In this document: piece after piece, positions 26,119 through 35,800 of the stretch
Layout of the letters: each line of letters starts with the position of its first letter
Numbering within the stretch: the stretch's first letter is position 1
DNA from: Euglena gracilis
Taxonomy: Eukaryota > Euglenida > Euglenophyceae > Euglenales
Length of the DNA: 64,000 nucleotides
Direction: 5' to 3'
NCBI GenBank assembly: GCA_039621445.1
Contig: CP154957.1
Location: forward strand, 33,254,942-33,318,941
Position numbers and translations under genes: made by a program
The notes under the pieces: generated by a model
The model's input: only the letters and a program-made list of their open reading frames with translations
What the model was told of the DNA's origin: nothing
The model's database searches: none

Positions 26119-28381
26119 CCACTGCCAAAATGGCCGTCATATGCTTTCCCCTCCCTGGGGCTGACGCCGGCAGTTTTGTGTTCTCCAACCAGGCATTTGC
26201 TTAAGGACCCCCGGGGGGGGGGGTACTGGCTAGCCAATCGGCTAGACACTGGAAAAAATGGACTAGCTAGACCCCCCAGGGGGGGGGGGGTCCGGGGGGC
26301 GCGCAGCGCCGGAGGAAAAATGAGGGTTTTAACAGGTTTTTGGCTGATTTTGTTCCAAAAATTCCCAAAAATGGCCAAAATCGGGCATTTTTGGCCATTT
26401 TTGGGGGTCCCAAAAAAATTTTCGGCGCTTCGCGCCGGTCACTGGAAAAAAAAATTTCCACTAGCTAGCCCTGCTAGCAGACCCCCCCCCCCCCCGGGGG
26501 GGGGGTCTGCTAGAAAACCCACTAGCCAATTTTGGACTAGCTGCAGTCCAGCCCCCCCCCCCTGGGGGGTACTGCAATCCCTTAAGCAAATGCCTGTCTC
26601 CAACCTGTGTCTGGCAGGGGGGGCCGGGCCACCAGCGCTTCAGGGCCATGAGGTACGGCTCCAGGGCGATGCCGCGGGGCCGCACCGGGGCCAGGGACGC
26701 TTCCAAGCCGGGCGGGGGGGGGGGGGCGCTCATAGACTGAGGCTCTGAAGACCTCGGGTCCAAACGGAGTGCGGCAGGTTTCGTTTGGGGGTGTTCCTTC
26801 CAGCAGAGGTTGCTTGCCCCCCCCCTTCTGGAAGTGTTTGGTCACCCGAGTCCCAACCCCCCTGACCCCCCCATCATTCCGTTGGACTTCCATCAAACCC
26901 CTGGCTGCACACCGCACGTCCTCCCAACTCTTGACGTACTACTTGTTTGCATATAAGTGAGTGTGCTTGCTTGCCCACATCACCGGTACCCCGTGGCCAT
27001 GCAGTATATGTGTGCGCATGGGCAGGAGGGTCAGCTTCGAATCCACTGCAAGCTGAACCAAAAAGCCACTCGAACTCCAAAGCGTCCCGATGGGACACTG
27101 GTTCGGCTGTAAATCAACCGCTCCAGCAACCGTGCCTCCCGCTCCATGTCCTGGTACGGCGCCAGCGACGGCCCTGCTGGTTTTCATACACCATGTGCGT
27201 GCAGTCATGAGTTGGGTGTGTGTGTGTGTGTGGGTGTGCCTGTACATGCAAACGTGTGGATGCGCACACCTGTGCATGCATATGTGAGTGCGAGTGTGCA
27301 CACCTGCGTGCGTGGATGCTCCCCTAAAAAAAACGACATGCAGGGGATAGGCAGAACTTCAAGAGAAAGATGGCCTTTTTGTTGCCTCAAGGGCAGGGGA
27401 TTTCTTAAGCCAGAGGGGACCCCATCTCCGGGGGGGGGGGTCCAGCCAGCCAGCAGCTCAAATCCAGCCAGCAGCCCAAATCGGGGCTGGGAGCCCCCCG
27501 GGGGGGGGTCGAGTGAAATAAAGTTGGGTCCAGCCTGGCCGGAGGCTGGGCTAGCCGGCTGAAGGCCGGGCCTGCCGGCCGCAGGCTGGCCAGCCAACTG
27601 GGCTGCCTGATCCAGCCTTGATGTGGCTCCATCCATCAAAATGTTAAGAAGGCAAAAATGTTTCAGAGAATTTTTTTTTTCATCGACCCCAGCCACGCAC
27701 AGCCCCCTCCAGCCCCGGACCTCCCCTATCCCCCGGGGGGGGGGGGGGGCAACCAGCAGCTCGTTTCCAGCCAGCAGCCTTTTTCCAGCCGGAGGCTGGA
27801 CCCCCCGGGGGGTCCTTAAGAAATCCCCTGCTCCAAATATGAGCAGCAGGGGTTTGGTCGAATGCGTTTGGAGTGAGGGCACAGAAGGGGGGTCGCAAAA
27901 AAAGTCGCGTCTTGCAGCGCATGAACCAAAAACCGTGCAGACGGCCCATGAAAATGGGCCTATCCGCAGCCACCCGGCTGCCATCAATGCCAGCGGTGCG
28001 TTGGAGGGTCGTCGCTGCTCTCGGACTGGGCGTGGCGACAGGCGCGGAGCACCTGCTGCATGCAGCCTGCCAGGTCCGTCAGCCCGGCCTCGAAGACGGG
28101 CCGCAGGTCGGGCTCCCCCTCCGCGGCGGAGGCTGCAATGCCGGCCTGTGCCAGCAACGGCTGCAGCGTGGCGGCAGCACTGGCGGTGCGGCTGCAATGA
28201 TGTCCCCCCCTCTGCCCCATTCCGCCTCGGCTCATCCCAAAACCCATGTGTCACGTGGCCTCTGATCATGCACGCACTTGCGAGGCACCATGTATGCCTG
28301 TGGTTGTGTGCGGATGTGCGAGGTGTGCGTGTGCGAGTGTGTGCGTGTGCGTGTGCGTGTGTGCGTGTGTGTGCGTGCGTG

Positions 28382-28429
<48 letters not shown>

Positions 28430-29176
28430 TGTGTGTGTGTGTGTGTGAGCATGCGCGCGTGCGAGAAAGACACTGGCTGCTGGAAAACCTGTGATGGTGG
28501 CGATGCGTGATGAGGACCCATAACCTGCGAACAGGGAAGCACCCTTCAAACAGCGCTGGGCGTGGACTGTGGACCGCTGCACAGTGAGGTCCAGCGTGAG
28601 GCACGTTGGCTCCTGGAGGGGCGTCAGGGGCCGCAGCCAGAACGTGAGGCGGAGGGAGGAGCCTGCGTTGTGGGGCTGCACCACTGTGCTGAGCGCCTTC
28701 AGGGAGTCCTCGTTGACCCGCCGCCGGTCTGGGGTGGTGCCAGGGGGCAGGGGGTGCCATGCACGCCGCCTGTGGCGTTCGTTGGAGGTGACGATGCTAC
28801 CGCATGTGCGCACGCGTGCACATATGCACGTGATGGTGCGCGTGTGTGTGGCGTGTGTGTGGACCTTACTGCTTGCCAAGCACCATGTGTATGTGCCGTC
28901 AGCGCGCGAGTTCAAAGGCGAGCAAAGGCGGGCAGTTTGGCGCAAGGCCCTGGCTGGAAAGCCACAGTGTGTCCTCCAGTCTCTCCGCATTCCCGCCCTC
29001 TCCCGTCCCCCATCCCCCGGCCCCCTGGGCGGCGCCGAAGAAGTCCGGGTGGACCCGGAACAGGAACTGCCGCCACTTGGAGGCGAACGGCTCCACGAAC
29101 CGCAGGGCGGCCAGCAGCGGGCGGGACGGCGGCATCCGTGTGCACGGCGGCGCCCAGCGGGGGAACTGGCCGACGC
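18722..29176 (-). CDS. TCAIM-like protein (DUF4460/DUF4461), about ten exons
   Basis: TCAIM is a mitochondrial protein named in mammals for restraining T-cell activation; a general role is not established. Approximate minus exons: 29176-29036 (RFVEPFASKWRQFLFRVHPDFFG), 28728 to about 28560 (RRVNEDSLKALSTVVQ, LRLTFWLRPLTPL), 28191-28040, 27175-27070, 26699-26633, 25772 to about 25707, 25118-25043, 24762-24445, 22486-22245 and 18942-18722. HPDFFG followed by VNE(N/D)SLK and a LTF.LRP strand is the DUF4460 signature. PLVVGDRFKVRGDGALCIPWH before the TGA matches the end of DUF4461. The middle exons are helical and GC3-biased but assigned only by order and frame. The start is uncertain: an internal ATG at 29135 gives MPPSRPLLAALRF, or an upstream exon may encode a targeting peptide. 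Introns hold a 2.6-kb transposon, two MITEs and several microsatellites. Confidence 0.7.
19041..19383. mobile_element. Small inverted-repeat element with CCGCGGCGCA clusters
   Basis: The ends TTTCATTTAGTG (19041) and CACTAAATGAAA (ending about 19381) are inverted repeats. Between them the motif CCGCGGCGCA or a close variant recurs about ten times at irregular 20-40 base spacing. It lies in the last intron of the TCAIM-like gene. No coding frame of note and no clear target duplication. Confidence 0.6.
19586..22208. mobile_element. 2.6-kb TIR transposon, CTTAGGCGGC family, 5-bp TSD
   Basis: The left end CTTAGGCGGCGCGAATTGCC and the reverse complement of the right end CTTAGGCGGCGCAAATTGCC differ at one base. 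Both sides are flanked by CCAGG (19581-19585 and 22209-22213), a perfect 5-bp target-site duplication. The interior carries many GCGG-N4-CCGC palindromes (GCGGATAACCGC, GCGGGTTTCCGC, GCGGTAAACCGC and variants), concentrated toward both ends. It also has an A tract at 20660-20745 and one reading frame on the minus strand. It sits in the last intron of the TCAIM-like gene. A 5-bp duplication does not decide the superfamily, and I recognise no transposase. Confidence 0.9.
20834..21232 (-). CDS. 132-aa reading frame inside the 2.6-kb transposon
   Basis: An uninterrupted ATG-to-stop frame with ordinary amino-acid composition, containing ETRLAFEQEVYTLLSNKEAV and, near the C-terminus, ADEEVIQDMDREISGGF. 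Codon use is less GC3-biased than host exons. It is the only non-repetitive frame of size in the element, so it may be an element-encoded accessory protein or one exon of a larger protein. It could also be chance. No DDE or HNH motif is visible. Confidence 0.35.
   Translation of the reverse strand: MAAAPGQQVPEQAETRLAFEQEVYTLLSNKEAVMFPLASGEGVAAGRVVERTCQSPGRVSYGGEDILLPSRKKAKNLRLISEEEQKHLPEPSTWNPTVLVAQNQGLGKADEEVIQDMDREISGGFRKESSKF
22621..23998. repeat. ATGT tetranucleotide satellite, 1.4 kb
   Basis: Long (ATGT)n blocks are broken by GCATGCATGCATG stretches and single-base phase shifts (TAGTATG). Three blocks end with the same tail, GTGTGTATGTACCTCCCCCC followed by CTACATATATATGTATG, near 23350, 23680 and 23920. 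The last tail gives way to ordinary sequence near 23990. The array lies within a TCAIM-like intron. The long Met-Tyr-Val-Cys and Ile-His-Thr-Tyr frames across it are artefacts of the repeat. Confidence 0.98.
25160..25250. repeat. (CAA)n trinucleotide repeat
   Basis: About 30 CAA units with a few CCA variants, in an intron of the TCAIM-like gene, read as polyglutamine on the plus strand only. No supported plus-strand gene spans it. Confidence 0.95.
25821..26116. repeat. (CGCA)n / (CA)n microsatellite
   Basis: Alternating CGCA tetranucleotide and CA dinucleotide blocks with gradual interconversion, intronic in the TCAIM-like gene. Confidence 0.97.
26190..26596. mobile_element. hAT-like MITE, 407 bp, 8-bp TSD TCTCCAAC
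   Basis: Terminal inverted repeats of 16 bases, CAGGCATTTGCTTAAG at 26190-26205 and its exact complement ending at 26596. They are flanked by a perfect 8-bp duplication TCTCCAAC (26182-26189 and 26597-26604). CAGG termini with 8-bp duplications are the hAT hallmark. The interior is non-coding with G/C-run hairpins and CTAGC-rich stem sequence. Intronic in the TCAIM-like gene. Confidence 0.88.
27394..27830. mobile_element. hAT-like MITE, 437 bp
   Basis: Perfect 16-base inverted ends CAGGGGATTTCTTAAG (27394-27409 and 27815-27830). The interior has GCTGGCTGG-type inverted repeats and G/C runs very similar to the element at 57347-57847, so they are one family. A clean 8-bp duplication is not visible here (CTCAAGGG versus CTCCAAAT). 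Intronic in the TCAIM-like gene. Confidence 0.82.
28313..28452. repeat. (GTGC)n / (GT)n microsatellite
   Basis: GTGTGC, GTGC and GT units in an intron of the TCAIM-like gene, between the exon at 28.7-28.56 kb and the exon at 28.19-28.04 kb. Confidence 0.95.
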
Positions 29177-29841
29177 CTGTGGTGGAGGGGGGGGGGTGAG
29201 GTGTGCAGGGGTGGCCCCCGGCTCCCCCGCCAGGGTTCCCACAAGAAGCCATGCTGTGGACCATCTTCTGATGGGGTGTGGGCTGTGGCAAAAGACAACC
29301 GGCCCCACACGCCGGGTCTAGGCCACAACCAACGGGTGGTGGCTGGGTTCTGTTGTTTTTTCAAGCTCAGCGGTTAGGTTACAGGTGTTCAGCACTTGGT
29401 CCGCAGCTTGGGTTAGTCTTAAAACCGTCACCCCAATCCTTAGGTGTGCCATGTCTGTTGTGCTTTCAGTGATGTGCAGGGGGCTGATCACCCGAAGCAA
29501 ACACCGGTTGAATTCTTGCGGGACATGCCAAATCCCACTGGTATTGAAATCTCTCAGGATCGAACGTTGTCCCCCTGTTATACCAACCGAGACAGTTGCA
29601 AAGTGCGTTTGGTCACCACCCGCCCGGGGGACCTCCCCACCCCACAAAAAAAAAGTTGAGTGTGAATGCCGCAGATGGTGGGGACAGAGACACTTCGGAA
29701 GGAGCCAGCACCGAAATCCATTGCGGGTGTCGCTCGGAGCAAGTTGGCGGGCTGTGCGGCAAATGTTTCGCGGTGGGCCCGGGTATGGACGGCGTGGGTC
29801 AAGGGCGAAGGTTTCGTGCGGGGGGGGAAAATCGGCCGGGC

Positions 29842-32800
29842 TCAGTCGTCGTCCGACAGCACGACCTCCTCCTGTGGGGGCCGGGCCTTGGCCTGGGGAG
29901 TCCCGGGGCACCGGCAGCCGCCACGACAGGTCCGGCAGCACCGCCGCCAGCGGTGGACGTCGCCAAGCACCTATAGTTGACCCCCCGTTTTTTGCCATTT
30001 TCGGCCATTTCCGGCCATTTTTTCCTATAGGTGGGGGGCAAAATTGTCTTAAAATCCTTTCATACCAACAATGCATTTGATCATTCATGTAACGTGAAAA
30101 TAGTTGTGAGCAACAAATCAAGCGAACGCATCCAAGGAGGTCCGTTTGAAATGAGTGCTCAGGGATCAAAGGGGTCAAAGAGTTTTTGAGTGCAATATGC
30201 AAATGCAAGGCTTTGGGAATAAACTTCTTTTTTCCGAACATTGGATAAACTCCAACTGGATGTGGCGAAATTGGGAGAAAATGTGCTCAGCTTGAGCGGC
30301 AGAACAAAAGCAAGCAAACATGTGATCGGCCCATTATGTTGAAATATTGACATCAAATATGCTCACCCAATTGCCCAATGTCGGCATCTTGCCAAGATGT
30401 GCATCTTGTCCAGCAGTGTCGGCACCGTCCATGTTCTGGCGGTGGTTCTCGAGGGTGCACAATCACTCCGCGTGCTGGTGCTCGGGGCGGACGCAGTACT
30501 CCACGGCGTCGATGTTGATCTGGATGAGGCGTGCAGGGGGATGGGCCGGCAGAGGTTGAACATGCGGACTGCCTGGTCCTTGAGGACGATGTTGTAGACG
30601 GGCTGCAGGTGGAACGAGCGGTTAGCTCCAGCCGCTGGTGGTCATCTCGTAGTGGCAGTGCTCTGTGCCATCCCAGTAGGGACCGCGGCCGTAGACACGG
30701 GACAGCTTGACCTTGGCCAGCTGGACCTCGGTGTAGACCCGAAATCGGACTGGCGGCAGGTGTAGGTGGTGCACACAAGCTGCACGTCGGCGTGGGTAAG
30801 GAGGCCGCGGTGGAGGAGGGCGCAGAGCATGCGGTGGCTCATGGTGCGCTTCTCCGCGTTGGGGGCGAAACAGGGCAGGCGCTCCCAGTCCGCGGAGGTG
30901 CCGCGGGCCTGGCGCTCCTCGGTGGAGGGGATGTGGACAAGGAGTGTCCGATGGGAATGTTGCTGTTCCGTGGGGTCGAAGCGGACCACTCGGTTGTCGA
31001 GGAGCGCTGGAGGTTGGGGGGATAACGTGACAGGCAGTCCCAGAGGCTGGTGCCAAAGCGGCCGATTCGGGCAAGCTCCTTGTACAGCATGCGCCACGCA
31101 TCGGAGGCGATGCCGACGGGGCGGAAGGGTTCGCGTGGGTGGAGGAGGGTGTGTACCATGAAAAGCCCCAAAAAGCAACTAAAATGACCTAAAATGGCTT
31201 CAAATAAACTAAAAATGCCCAAAAACGCCAGCAATGTCCACAAAAATTGTGAAAATAGCCCAAAATCACCAAAATGGCGCAAAATGGCCAAAATGCCATA
31301 AAATGTGCTCGTATTGACCCAAATTAGCCTAATATTTGCCAATCAGTGCAAAATAGCCCCAAAATTAGCAAAAATTGATCCAAAATGGCCAAGATGGGTG
31401 TAATACTGGAGATTTGTGGAGAAATTATCCCAAAAAATGGGTTTAATTCTTCAAAATATACAAAAAAAAATGCCAGTGTCACCCGTGTTAACAAAATTTT
31501 CTGAAATATCATCAAAACCTTCAGCTTTGGCCCAAATAACCCATTCGGAGGTGGTTCTTTGAGCAGCATGTGTTGCAGGGCCAGGCATGACGGCAGGAGA
31601 AGAGGCTGTACAGAGACAAGAATCAGTCGCACTGGAAATTGCCCCTCAGGGAAAAAGAAACTGTTGGGCAAAAAAACAACTCGAAAAAATTTTGCAACAA
31701 TTTTTTTCTTATTTTCGGCCATTTTCGGCCATTTTCGGCCATTTTCGGGACCCCCACCTATAGAGCCCAAAATTTCATTTTCGGCCATTTTCGGCCATTT
31801 TTACTAAAGGTGCTTGGACGTCGCCCCCCCCCCCCCCCCCCCGTCAAATGGTAGGCGGGAGGAATGACCGACCGAAGTTCCTCCCCAGAGACACAACCCA
31901 GGTAACCAGGGGTTTTCTTTCAGACCCCAGAGGGGCATCCCGAGGGACGGCTTGAAAAAGGTGCTGACCTGGCCCCGGCTCCTACCCCGAAAACAGGCAA
32001 AGAAATCCAAACCCAGCTGGGTTGGATTTTTTCAGCAAAACTTCGAGGTGAAAAACCACAAAAAAAAACGGCCAGGCAGACCAACGCTGCCCTCCACCTC
32101 CTTGTGGGTTTGGGGCACCTCCTGCAGCAGCGCCTGGAAGAAAGGGCTGACGATGAGGTCCGTGGCGGAGACGCGCGTGGAGCAGATGGGGCAGGCCCAG
32201 CACCGCACCCCGCCCTGCGGTGACAGGGTGGAGGGGCGGGGAGGGGGGGGGCGACAGCGTCCACAGTGGTGATGAGAGGGGCTGCCCGATTTGGTGTTTT
32301 GGCAAGAAAGGCGCGGCCCGCCTGCGGCGACGCGGGACGTGGCGGGGGACGTGGTGCCCCGAAACAAGAAAAACAAGGTGGCAATCGACATTACGATGAA
32401 GATGGGCGGAGATCATCGGTGGCACAAATGGGGGCTGGGTACACGCTTCACTCCTTGTCTGACCTTCCTGTGAACCTTGTCAACACTTGCAAATACCGAG
32501 AGTAAGGCTAAAGTGTGTACCATGGAAATTTTAAATGCCCCCCCCCCCAAATAAAACTCGGCCCTATTGGTTACTAAACTTTGACTCGCTGTTTGCCCTG
32601 GTCGACTCGGACCAATCATCATCATCATCATCATCATCATGTTTGGTGGTGTTTCTTGAGCTCCTGAACAAGATGTTCTTTTGATTAGTTTGAATTGGAT
32701 GGCTTTGTTTTTAGTGCTTGTCGAGAACAGCAGAATCTCAGCTCTTAGGACATGGAATTAATGCAGGAATCAATTTGGCCTTTTGCCAGATGCCCGGTTG

Positions 32801-35800
32801 CCAGTTCATGTCATCATTCCCCTCTGATTCCAGTGGCAAGGGTGGCTGCAATCCAAATAGACAAAACGGGTTTTTCCTGTGCAAAGGTGTTTGTGTTGTT
32901 ACTCAAGGTTGAGACCCACCCATGGACCACAAATTGACCCGATGACTGCTGTTTTGTCTCGTCGATTTAGTGAAGCAAACACCCCTAAAAAAAGAACACC
33001 CCCAAAATTAAGGCCCGGGCCGATCTTCCAACATCAGGAACGAAATGATGAACATTTTGTGGCAGCCAGAGGGCAGAACGACAAAGCACATCAATGTATA
33101 AATGGGCACATGCGTGCATGCAGACCCCACACCAGGCAGACAACCACCAACCCACCGATCCCTGAGTTGAGGAGGCTGTATCCATCGGGGAAGTGCGCAC
33201 ATCGCTTCCACACCTCCACGTCCCGCACCGCGTCGCTCTTGCACGCCATGGTGACGTATGTGCGGAGGTCAAAGCATTGCACATGCTGGCAGCGGGTGCT
33301 CCGGGCCGGTACTGTGATGCGCGTGAGAGTCAGCGGACAGGCCACGGACAGGAGCATCGACTCCATTGGCCCCAAGCGTCCCCCAGCCGGTGCCGCACAC
33401 CGCCCCAGAAGGGGAGGCGACGACAGGGATAGGGATAACCCCCCCCAAAATAAGACCCCCCAAAAATGGCCCCCCCCCCAAAATGAGACCCCCCCTTGAC
33501 CGGTCCAAGCAAAAATCCATGAAATGGACCCCCCCCCCATGAATGAAACCCCCCAATTGACGTTGCTATGAAACGCGAAGCACGAACAATTGGATGTCGA
33601 TTTTTTTTCTCACAACATGCACACATTGGGATACTGCCATTTCTATGAAGGAAGTTGGAAGTGGAGAAGCAGTGGCCAATTGTGCACAAATCAAGGATTT
33701 TTCAGCTGGAATTTTTTTCTCGAGCAAAAAATCCATAAAATGGACCCCCCTATGAATAAGATCCCCCCCCTGGGGGTTATAAGCAAGCGACCCATGAAAT
33801 AGACCTGGGGTCTATTTTGGGGGGGGGGTAGTTTGCTGTTGGTTGCCCTCCCCCCCTTCCCCAAACAACGGACGTCTGGGGGTGCTTGACCGCCACCCCT
33901 CCGTCCGCATCCATCAGCTCCTGCAGAAACGCCTTCTCCTGCGGAGTGGCGTCGGGGTCCAGATCGTGTGCGCGCGACGCATCCACGACTTTGCGCTGAT
34001 GCGTGTGGCCAACAACGGGGGCAACCGGGCTGACTTGGGATTTTTATGCGTTTTCAGTTGACAACGAAACCAGCGCTGGCAGCGGGCGGGGAGGGACCTG
34101 CTCCAGGGTGAAGGCGGAGGTGGTCAGGCAGTAGTCGGTGAGCTGCTCCACGAGCTGCTGCTGTTGTTCGGCGGACGTCAGGCCCGCGGTGGCAGAGTTG
34201 TCCAGCAAGCCGACTGGGAAGGTGTGCGGGTCCCGGCCGGCACCCAGACCCCCGCTGAAATGTGACAACTGTTGTGGAAATAATTGGGTTGTGTGTGTTT
34301 TTGTGTGTCTGTGTGTGTGCGTGTGTGTTCGTGCCAGTGTGTGCGAGTGCTTGTGCGTGTCGTGCACGAATGTGTGTGTGTGTGTGTGTGTGACTTGCAT
34401 GTACGTGTCCTTGTGCGTGTACAATGTGTGTTTGTGTGTGTGTTTAGCTGGATGCATACAACTGCCACAGAGAGGGTCTGAGGGGAGCAAATGAGGATGA
34501 GCTGGGTGATGCGCTCGCGCACACGACAACCGCAGGGAGTCAGATGGTGCAAGGGCAACCTGCTCCGTACAGGGTTTGCTCCCACATCAATATTGTTCAG
34601 CATCTGAATGTTTGGGAAGGGGGTAAATATAATATAAATTTGATAATCCCACCAGGAAATTCCCCAGTGCGAAATAGTGCGACGTGTCGGGGTCACTTTG
34701 TGGGAACTCCCACCCAACCCCCAAACTTGAAACCAGTCAGTCACTCCGAAAGCGAATCAGTCACCCTCCACCCTGGGCGCACACAATTGCCTGAGCCTCA
34801 CACCAATCAACGATTCATCATTAAAAAACAATATTCCAACCAGGGAATAGACAAGATATGGTCGATGGACCCTATTCACCAAAGACAACGGAAAAGACGG
34901 AAAGAGAGGCAGGCCAGGTCGTATTTAAAGCCATTTTGCTTCGCTCTTAAAAAAAACCTCATAAAAACTTGTTTGGGACTTGGCGGTTCGAAGATAAATT
35001 GTTGCAAAGCCACCATGATTAATCCAAGGTTTCAACCATCCTTTGGGATTGCATGTATTATTATTCTACTCCCTCGAGCTCGAGGTCAGGAAATTTGAAA
35101 TGCTGTTTACAAGAACGTTGCCGAATGATCAGCCCCTCCCTTCACGGTCAGCAATTAGTGGTTGCTAGACATGATGACGTGGGATATTCAAAATAAAAAA
35201 AGCCTGTCACAAAGAATATGTATCATGTAAAAAATTTGTATTCTGATATTCATGCAATTATCAACATCGATATCCTTTTCCTGTTGTAATCAATAAAAAT
35301 GCACACATTTTTTTCTTTGTGGCGGGTACAGTGGATGAATGCTGACTTGTACATCCAAAAAATGCAGTTCTTGAAACATGATGGGCGGCTGGGCGGGCTG
35401 CCTCCCAAACCTCTCCCGAATCTCGATTCCCCAAAACACGGTGGCAGTCGCCTCCCCCCCCCCCCCGCCTCCCTGGCCGGAGGTAGTTCGCGACATGGGC
35501 GGTGTAGAGGTGGCCGCCCATCCCACGCACCAGGTCGATCTTCTGCTCGACGGCGTCCAGCACCTGTCGGAAGGAGGGGGGCACTGGCTGGCCGTTGTTT
35601 GCCGCCTGACCGCTGGAAAGCGCACCGCAAAAAAAAACTGCAGGGCCTGCAGCGTCTGCCAGGTAGACCAGTTTCAGCCCTCCGCCCCGGAGTGGGTTGC
35701 ATGTGCAACTTCACAGCATTTCCGAAACACTTCTTGCTGAGGAACAGCCTACACACACGCACATGCACGGAGAGATTGGGCATCCTGTCTGGGACTCATG

